Assembly (NCBI GenBank): GCA_023138875.1 | Contig: JAGLOO010000043.1 | Coordinates: 60,719 to 124,718, forward strand | Reading direction: 5' to 3' | Source of the DNA: Bacteroidales bacterium | Lineage (GTDB): Bacteria; Bacteroidota; Bacteroidia; Bacteroidales; GCA-2748055 | DNA: 64,000 nt | Part shown: positions 59,324 to 64,000 of the stretch, piece by piece | Layout: each line of letters begins with the position of its first letter | Position numbering within the stretch: the first letter of the stretch is position 1 | Made by a program: the position numbers and the translations under genes | Notes under the pieces: generated by a model | Database searches by the model: none | What the model was told of the DNA's origin: nothing | What the model saw: the letters and a program-made list of their open reading frames with translations, nothing else

Positions 59324-60549
59324 TATTCAAAGATCAGCATGTTAAGATTTTCGGGATGCAGGATCTCATTGGCTGTTTCCCTGAGGTGAAGTGCTGTGAT
59401 ATCATCGAGCTTTTTCCTGATGGTATCAAGACCATCCACACGATTAAATACCAGGTAACTTTTCCCCATGGTCAGCATCAGGTGTTCGTTGTTCTCGGAA
59501 GAGATGGCAAGCTGTCCCACAAGTTGTTTTCGTGCATGGATCAGTCTCTTATCGGTGAGGAGTTTTGTCCTGAGTTTTTTGATTTCTTCCCTGGTTACCT
59601 GTAAGGATTTTGAGAACCTGTCACTATCACAGCTGAAATAGATCATCATCACCCCGGTATCGGTATAGGGTGCATAGTGTGATTCGGCGCTGTAGGAATA
59701 TCCGCGTCTTTCCCTTAATGCAAGGTTGAGCCGTGAATTCATGCCTGGTCCGCCCAGGATATTGTTCAAAAGGTACAATTGAAGGCGCTTTTGGTCGGGC
59801 AATGAATATGCTTCACCGACCAGCATGCAATGTTTCTGAAACGTATTTCTCTTTTCAATGATTTTCTTTGCCTGGGCCACCCCGGGTTGAAAGCGTTGTC
59901 GCAAGCGAACCTTTTGAGGGATTTCGGAAAAATACTTCTCTGCGGCATGCTTGATTTGTTCAAACGGAATACTCCCCACCGAAGCAAGGACAATCTCTTC
60001 AGTGGCATAGTTCTCCACCTGGAATTTCCCAAGGGAACCGTTCCTGAATCTCTTCAGGGATTCCTCCGATCCCAGGATGTTGCGCCCAATGGAATGATGG
60101 GGAAAAAGCATTTCCTCGGCCCGGTCAAATATCAATTCAGAGGGAGAATCGTCATAGCTCTGGATCTCATTCAGGATTACTTCAGCTTCTTTTTCTCTCT
60201 CTTTCTCGGGAAACTTTGAATGAAGAAAAATATCCTGGATCAACTCAATGGCCCTTCTGTAATCCTGTTTCAGGAACGTGGCATAAAGAGCAGTTTCCTC
60301 TTTGGTGGTATAGGCATTGATTTCACCACCTACGTCTTCAAGCCGGGATATGATCTGGTATGCAGATCTTTTCAGGGTTCCTTTAAAGAACATATGTTCC
60401 ATGAAATGTGCCAGTCCATGTTCTTCCGGTAATTCATCCCGGGTACCTGAATGAACAATGAGACCAAAATGGGCTACCTCTGACTGATTCGGCCGGTGGA
60501 TTAACCGGATACCGTTCTTAAGTTGATATGTCTTGAAAAGGGGTTCCAT
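59323..60549 (-). CDS. M16-family (insulinase/processing peptidase) zinc metalloprotease
   Basis: A 408-aa M16 protease with the inverted zinc motif HFMEH (GLAHFMEHMFFKGT) and the downstream Glu in EKEAEVILNEIQSYDDSP. The second domain is inactive-type, as expected for a single M16 unit. Bacteroidota M16 peptidases of this size are usually periplasmic or cytosolic peptide processors. A GTG at 60558 would add three residues but lies in the promoter, so ATG 60549 is chosen; the transcript would be almost leaderless. Confidence 0.92.
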   Translation of the reverse strand: MEPLFKTYQLKNGIRLIHRPNQSEVAHFGLIVHSGTRDELPEEHGLAHFMEHMFFKGTLKRSAYQIISRLEDVGGEINAYTTKEETALYATFLKQDYRRAIELIQDIFLHSKFPEKEREKEAEVILNEIQSYDDSPSELIFDRAEEMLFPHHSIGRNILGSEESLKRFRNGSLGKFQVENYATEEIVLASVGSIPFEQIKHAAEKYFSEIPQKVRLRQRFQPGVAQAKKIIEKRNTFQKHCMLVGEAYSLPDQKRLQLYLLNNILGGPGMNSRLNLALRERRGYSYSAESHYAPYTDTGVMMIYFSCDSDRFSKSLQVTREEIKKLRTKLLTDKRLIHARKQLVGQLAISSENNEHLMLTMGKSYLVFNRVDGLDTIRKKLDDITALHLRETANEILHPENLNMLIFE

Positions 60550-60557
60550 CGTCGGCA

Positions 60558-60565
60558 CAAAAGTA
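60558..60565 (-). promoter_or_regulatory. -7 promoter element (TACTTTTG) of the M16 peptidase gene
   Basis: Minus-strand TACTTTTG matches TAnnTTTG and ends 8 nt before the ATG at 60549, implying a leader of only a few bases. Confidence 0.6.
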
Positions 60566-60615
60566 TAAAATCTAAGGCACCTGGGTTCAATTTAGAGAAT
60601 TTCAAAAAAATATAT

Positions 60616-60623
60616 TAAATTTG
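60616..60623 (+). promoter_or_regulatory. -7 promoter element (TAAATTTG) of tRNA-Phe
   Basis: TAAATTTG matches TAnnTTTG and lies 18 bp before the tRNA-Phe gene. Confidence 0.65.
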
Positions 60624-60641
60624 CTTCGCTTTTACAGCATC

Positions 60642-60714
60642 GGTGCCATAGCTCAGTTGGTAGAGCACAGGACTGAAAATCCTGGTGTCCCTGGTTCAAT
60701 TCCTGGTGGCACCA
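60642..60714 (+). tRNA. tRNA-Phe (anticodon GAA)
   Basis: A 73-nt cloverleaf: acceptor GGTGCCA/TGGCACC, D arm GCTC-AGTTGGTA-GAGC, anticodon stem CAGGA/TCCTG with loop CTGAAAA (anticodon GAA), and T arm CCTGG-TTCAATT-CCTGG. Discriminator A; CCA not encoded. Its 3' end is the left copy of a 90-bp repeat found again at 63417. Confidence 0.95.
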
Positions 60715-60792
60715 CCGCCAAACCGCGAAAGCCCCTGTAGATCTTAGGATTTGCGGGGGCTTTCCAATTGGGGGTGACGGAGGCGTTGATGG
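60703..60792. repeat. Left copy (attL-like) of a 90-bp direct repeat at the tRNA-Phe 3' end
   Basis: Begins with the last 12 nt of tRNA-Phe (CTGGTGGCACCA) and runs through the downstream hairpin to GGAGGCGTTGATGG. The right copy at 63417-63506 differs by two single-base indels and a few substitutions. A tRNA 3' end duplicated at distance is the signature of site-specific integration. Confidence 0.8.
60727..60764 (+). terminator. Hairpin downstream of tRNA-Phe
   Basis: GAAAGCCCC pairs with GGGGCTTTC across a loop of about 20 nt. The T run is only three long, but the stem is of the form common in Bacteroidota terminators. It lies wholly within the 90-bp repeat and recurs in the right copy. Confidence 0.6.
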
Positions 60793-60876
60793 TTTTCACA
60801 AGGAGGCGTCAATCATTCAGGAGAATACAATTAATTACTGGATTTGTTTGTTTTTTAACGTAGAAGTTTCTCCAGG

Positions 60877-62121
60877 TTACTCTATATTTCTGTCTTCAAA
60901 ACTTGTTTTGGCATAATTCCAGATTTTTATATTATCAACCGAGTAGCGATCGGTGCCAAAATTTGAATCCCAGGGAGCTGCAACCCTGAAATTACCTGAT
61001 GAATTATCTGTGCCCCAGCTATTGTCAGCACTATTTGATGCTATCATTACGCCATCCACATAAATTCTAATATAGTCGCCTGAACCATCTATCCCGTTCC
61101 TATCCCAAACGAAAGCAAGGTGAACAGGTGTATCCAGCGGTGGATCAAAATTCTCAAGGCTTGCTCCATATATAGTTCCGTTAAATGAAATATCAAATGC
61201 TAAACGGCTACTGGAATTGTGCCAGTACGCACCTATTACATTATGACTCCAATGGCCGACATTTACAAAACCGTACACTCCATAATCATAAGCAACCGGA
61301 GCTGCATAAAACTTAGTCCACATTTCTATACACCCTTTTTCAGGATCAACAACGGTTGTTGGAAAATCAACTCCGCTTCCGGCACTACCGGTATTTGGGG
61401 TAAGTCCTTTTCCGAATTTCACGTCATTGTTATAGTTTACCGTACCGACTACAGTACCATCAGGACCAATTTCACTGTTCTGAACCTCTTCAGCGGATCC
61501 GAGCTTATTCCATAGTACCGCATGAAATTGCATATTCTCCAAATAATCAATTCGGGCAATAAGCGAATGAATCAGTGAATCCGTATAAATTTTGGTAGCA
61601 GCATCTTGCGGATCTGTGGGGTCTGTAACATTTTTTAGCTGGGTATTAACGGAGTTGTTAATTGCTGCTACATCAGCAAGATCCTGTGTTTCGGTTATGA
61701 TACCTGAAATACCTTCAGCAGTTTTTGCGTGCAGGGCATACGGTATGCTCATAAGCTGGCTGGTGCCGGTTATGGTATAATCTGTACCACCTGCTGCTGT
61801 TGGATCGGTTTCTGTTATAATATGATAGACATCATTTGACCAGTCAATTGCGCTAAAATCGCCACTTACTACGGTCCCGTTTCCTATGGCTATGGTAACC
61901 AAACCATTTGCATTGGTTGTGGGAGATTGTGTTTCCACATACACGGCTGTGCCGCTTGCAGAACCTTGCAAAATACTGATTTGCATGCCAATATCCTGAC
62001 TCGTTACCAGTTGATCATTACTGTTTCTAATCACTGCCTGGTAGTTCATTTTTTCTGGTGCCTGAGCAAATGCACCTGTTGCTAATAGTACTGCTGCTAT
62101 AAGTGTAAATAATGATTTCAT
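60877..62121 (-). CDS. Secreted protein with C-terminal LamG/concanavalin-like domain
   Basis: A 414-aa exported protein: signal peptide MKSLFTLIAAVLLATGAFAQ, then the APEKMNYQAVIRNSNDQLV module common to Bacteroidota surface proteins, a helical linker (about residues 150-195) and a C-terminal LamG-like jelly roll (about 225-410) with VHLAFVWDRNG, IRIYVDGVMIAS and VDNIKIWNYAKT. Such domains bind carbohydrate or protein ligands. No T9SS signal is visible in this protein. It follows a T9SS-sorted protein by 33 bp and was probably co-transcribed with it. It lies inside the tRNA-Phe element. Confidence 0.82.
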   Translation of the reverse strand: MKSLFTLIAAVLLATGAFAQAPEKMNYQAVIRNSNDQLVTSQDIGMQISILQGSASGTAVYVETQSPTTNANGLVTIAIGNGTVVSGDFSAIDWSNDVYHIITETDPTAAGGTDYTITGTSQLMSIPYALHAKTAEGISGIITETQDLADVAAINNSVNTQLKNVTDPTDPQDAATKIYTDSLIHSLIARIDYLENMQFHAVLWNKLGSAEEVQNSEIGPDGTVVGTVNYNNDVKFGKGLTPNTGSAGSGVDFPTTVVDPEKGCIEMWTKFYAAPVAYDYGVYGFVNVGHWSHNVIGAYWHNSSSRLAFDISFNGTIYGASLENFDPPLDTPVHLAFVWDRNGIDGSGDYIRIYVDGVMIASNSADNSWGTDNSSGNFRVAAPWDSNFGTDRYSVDNIKIWNYAKTSFEDRNIE

Positions 62122-62154
62122 CTCTTTTTTTGATTTGTCTGTTAGTGGATTGTA

Positions 62155-62646
62155 TTAATTCTTAACTATTTTGAATGATTTTATAATCGAACCATCATCG
62201 ATAATATTTATAAAGTAGTTGCCCGGAATAAGATTATTCATGTTAATATGCGTTTTGTTGCAAACTGCTTTTTTACTTTTCAATAGTTTACCGTTTGAAT
62301 CGAATAGCTGATATCTTAGATGATCGAGATTGTAATTCTCAACGGATAAGAGTATAAAATCTGTTGCAGGGTTTGGATATACTGAAACGAAAAGATTAAT
62401 TCCTTTCACTTCTTCAATTCCTGTTTCAACAAATATTTCAAAAGGGTGTTGGGCTCCTTCTGCAATGCTGTTACCGTTTGTTCCTGTATGAGCGGTATAA
62501 ACCAGCTGTCCAACTGTGTAACTTACTGTGCCACCGCTACCTGTTGCCTCCCCACCGGTGGTGGATATGGCTTCCTGTGCCTGCGATCCCGTCAGCCACA
62601 AGCCCAACAAGATAACTACACTTAGTTTTAATTGTTTGTGTCTCAT
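62155..62646 (-). CDS. T9SS type A sorting-domain protein
   Basis: A 163-aa exported protein with a signal peptide ending WLTGSQAQ, a short middle part (SGGTVSYTVGQLVYTAHTGT) and a C-terminal type IX secretion domain: VSVYPNPATDFILL at the start and SFKIVKN at the end. The CTD routes proteins through the T9SS to the cell surface. A clear AGGAAG ribosome binding site precedes the ATG. It is first in a pair with the LamG protein. Confidence 0.88.
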   Translation of the reverse strand: MRHKQLKLSVVILLGLWLTGSQAQEAISTTGGEATGSGGTVSYTVGQLVYTAHTGTNGNSIAEGAQHPFEIFVETGIEEVKGINLFVSVYPNPATDFILLSVENYNLDHLRYQLFDSNGKLLKSKKAVCNKTHINMNNLIPGNYFINIIDDGSIIKSFKIVKN

Positions 62647-62666
62647 ATATCACTTCCTTTATTAGG

Positions 62667-62684
62667 TGCGATCTAATAATCGCA
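62667..62684. promoter_or_regulatory. Inverted repeat upstream of the T9SS protein gene
   Basis: TGCGAT (62667-62672) and ATCGCA (62679-62684), 6-bp spacer, lie about 20 bp before the start of the T9SS gene, in its leader. It could be an operator or an mRNA hairpin. Confidence 0.4.
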
Positions 62685-62751
62685 TATTTATTTTGATTGT
62701 GCAAAGAAAGATTTTAACAAAAGCCCATCGGTCTTAAAACAACATCATCGT

Positions 62752-62980
62752 GTATGGAGCAGGGCAGGATTGCAGGAGGACACCTCTAACCTGGACTTCA
62801 CTACCATCCCTTACTGGGGAGATGAAAGCCACCTGGATAACAACTGGTCGGGGAAACCAGAGAAGGCACTCAGCTCCGAGGGGCTTCAATATGGTCTCCT
62901 CTTTCATGGTCATCAAGGTCGATTTTGACCTGACTATATCGATACGGGCCAATAACCTGTACCGTATATTTGCTTTATAG
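62752..62980 (+). pseudogene. DDE transposase remnant (two fragments)
   Basis: Fragment one (about 62752-62880) reads TSNLDFTTIPYWGDESHLDN followed by NWSGKPEKALSS; fragment two (62879-62980), in another frame, reads MVIKVDFDLTISIRANNLYR and ends. Both match parts of a large DDE transposase group that I recall by its 'DFTTIPYWG...NNWSGKR' block. The centre is deleted. No terminal repeats were found. Confidence 0.55.
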
Positions 62981-63004
62981 CTGGAACGATACTCGCATCT
63001 CTAG

Positions 63005-63187
63005 GTTCAAAGTCTCTATGAGAGATTTGTTCTCAAGGTTTCTCTCGTAACTGTAAGCAAACATCAAAAGCAGGGGAGACTAACATTTTACAGAATAGGG
63101 AGGTCTGTTTATTTTAAGAAAGGAGATATTATGCAGGCGCTAGAGGATCATATGAAGCATAAGCATCGGCGATTTAACACCTACTAA
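63005..63187 (+). pseudogene. Excisionase-like (HTH_17) DNA-binding protein remnant
   Basis: An open frame without a start codon ends GRLTFYRIGRSVYFKKGDIM then QALEDHMKHKHRRF. 'GxLxxyRIGrsvyFkksDi..aLe' is the wing and last helix of HTH_17/excisionase-type proteins common on Bacteroidota mobile elements. The N-terminal half with the first helices is lost. From 63188 to 63416 nothing recognisable was seen. Confidence 0.55.
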
Positions 63188-63416
63188 AACTGGCACAAGA
63201 TCGGCATGCTGACGGATCCGTTGGCGCTTTTTTCTGGCATCTCAAACACGTTTAGATTCCTCATGATCAATCTGTGAACCCATATTGAGCCTTCAGACCA
63301 TCAACAGAATTCAAAGATCTTCAGATTTCTACACAAGGTAAGCGGCATCTTGGCTACTTCATTTACGGACACTTATGTCAAAAATTCCGCCTGATCAGGC
63401 CTCAAATCATTGGGGG

Positions 63417-63506
63417 CTGGTGGCACCACGCCAAACCGTGATAAGCCCCTGTGGATCTTAGGATTTGCGGGGGCTTTCCAATTGGGGGTGACGGAGGCGT
63501 TGATGG
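63417..63506. repeat. Right copy (attR-like) of the 90-bp repeat
   Basis: Starts CTGGTGGCACCAC, the tRNA-Phe 3' end, without the rest of the tRNA, and continues with the same downstream hairpin as the left copy to GGAGGCGTTGATGG. It ends 9 bp before the ORF6N pseudogene. Confidence 0.8.
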
Positions 63507-63515
63507 AATTAAGCT

Positions 63516-64000
63516 TTATTCCTTTTCATCTTTTCTTTTGTAACCCACACGTTTCATTGGCGTTTTCTGTACATCAATAAGCTTCTTGAGATATTGGAAG
63601 ACCAGTGCTATTTTCTCGTCCTGTTTGGCTACTTTCTTGTCAAAAGAGTCCATTTGTTGGAGCAAATCTTTATGTGTGAGTATCATCTCCCTGATTCGCA
63701 CATACACACGCATAATTTGAATATTAACTTTTATTGCTCGCTCTGAGTTAAGTACACTGGAGAGCATTATAACGCCATGCTCGGAGAAGGCCATAGATTA
63801 ATACCTTGCTCCTCCCCAGTTTGAGGTGCCAAATTGGCTCCTCAAGTCATTAAATTCTTCTGAAGTCAATTCAAACATGAAATCTTTAGGAAACCGGTCA
63901 ATGTTTCTCCTTACGGCTCTCTTTAACTGTTTGGTTTCTATACCGTACAATTCTGCCAGATCGTGGTCAAGCATCACGGGTGCAATCCCAATTTGTGGAA
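63516..64000 (-). pseudogene. ORF6N-domain protein with in-frame stop (partial, runs off window end)
   Basis: One continuous minus-strand frame carries an ORF6N/KilA-N-type DNA-binding domain (IAPVMLDHDLAELYGIETK, RNIDRFPKDFMFELT, SQFGTSNWGGARY) and its C-terminal coiled segment (MAFSEHGVIMLSSVLNSERA, VRIREMILTHKDLL). A TAA at 63798-63800 interrupts it between GGARY and SMAFSEHG, where relatives have Leu or Met; a TTA to TAA change would explain it. The C-terminal part retains an ATG at 63794. ORF6N genes are typical mobile-element cargo. Confidence 0.75.

Larger units (their letters stand above)
60703..63506. mobile_element. Degraded integrative element at tRNA-Phe
   Basis: The 90-bp repeats at 60703 and 63417 bracket about 2.6 kb holding a LamG-type secreted protein, a T9SS-sorted protein, a transposase remnant and an excisionase-like HTH remnant. 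No integrase is present. The layout fits an island that inserted at the tRNA-Phe 3' end and then lost most of its genes. An alternative is segmental duplication of the tRNA flank by IS activity. Confidence 0.6.

Overview
The window looks like chromosome of a member of the Bacteroidota, most likely a Bacteroidales/Marinilabiliales-type anaerobe. The evidence is: TAnnTTTG -7 promoter elements just upstream of many genes; weak Shine-Dalgarno signals; a DnaG primase of the zinc-less Bacteroidota type; a protein with a type IX secretion (T9SS) C-terminal sorting signal; DUF4271 and DUF4292 families; and an orphan pheS. No plasmid or phage backbone is visible. The assignment is inferred from gene content, not from rRNA.

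From 1 to about 49.8 kb the window is dense housekeeping DNA in short operons. It opens with rpiB (partial) and nadA, a YwqK/MORN-like repeat protein and ruvB, then a Crp/Fnr regulator divergent from an OsmC protein. Next come pheS, a cyclophilin, a patatin with an outer-membrane barrel, and an envelope cluster: flippase, dut, TPR protein, DUF4292 lipoprotein, EnvC-like protein. An anti-sigma-type ATPase, ybeY, mnmG, ade and uvrC follow. Between mnmG and ade lies a perfect 14-bp palindrome that matches the chromosomal ParB-binding site parS. Then come a polyprenyl synthase, ArsR regulator, queD, polA, an S41 protease, DUF4271-hemD, rnpA, an alpha-2-macroglobulin/PbpC pair, dnaG, a sirtuin, an outer-membrane protein, comF, rlmN, an SDR, a FadL-like porin, a dicarboxylate symporter and mutS.

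From about 49.8 kb to the end the character changes. Three tRNA genes (Gly-GCC, Leu-TAA, Phe-GAA) are mixed with working genes: LPLAT acyltransferase plus TetR, trans-3-hydroxyproline dehydratase, malic enzyme, an ECF sigma factor next to a CarH-like B12-binding MerR regulator, and an M16 peptidase. Much of the DNA between them is decayed: an O-methyltransferase reduced to three fragments, a gene with a shifted 3' end, two transposase remnants, a zinc-ribbon start, an excisionase-like HTH remnant and an ORF6N gene with an in-frame stop. The tRNA-Leu gene is separated from its apparent promoter by an 89-bp duplication/insertion.

The tRNA-Phe 3' end plus its downstream hairpin (90 bp) is repeated 2.7 kb away. 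This brackets a LamG-type secreted protein, a T9SS-sorted protein and the IS/HTH remnants, and is read here as the attL/attR of a degraded integrative element. No CRISPR array, rRNA or intact transposase/integrase was found.
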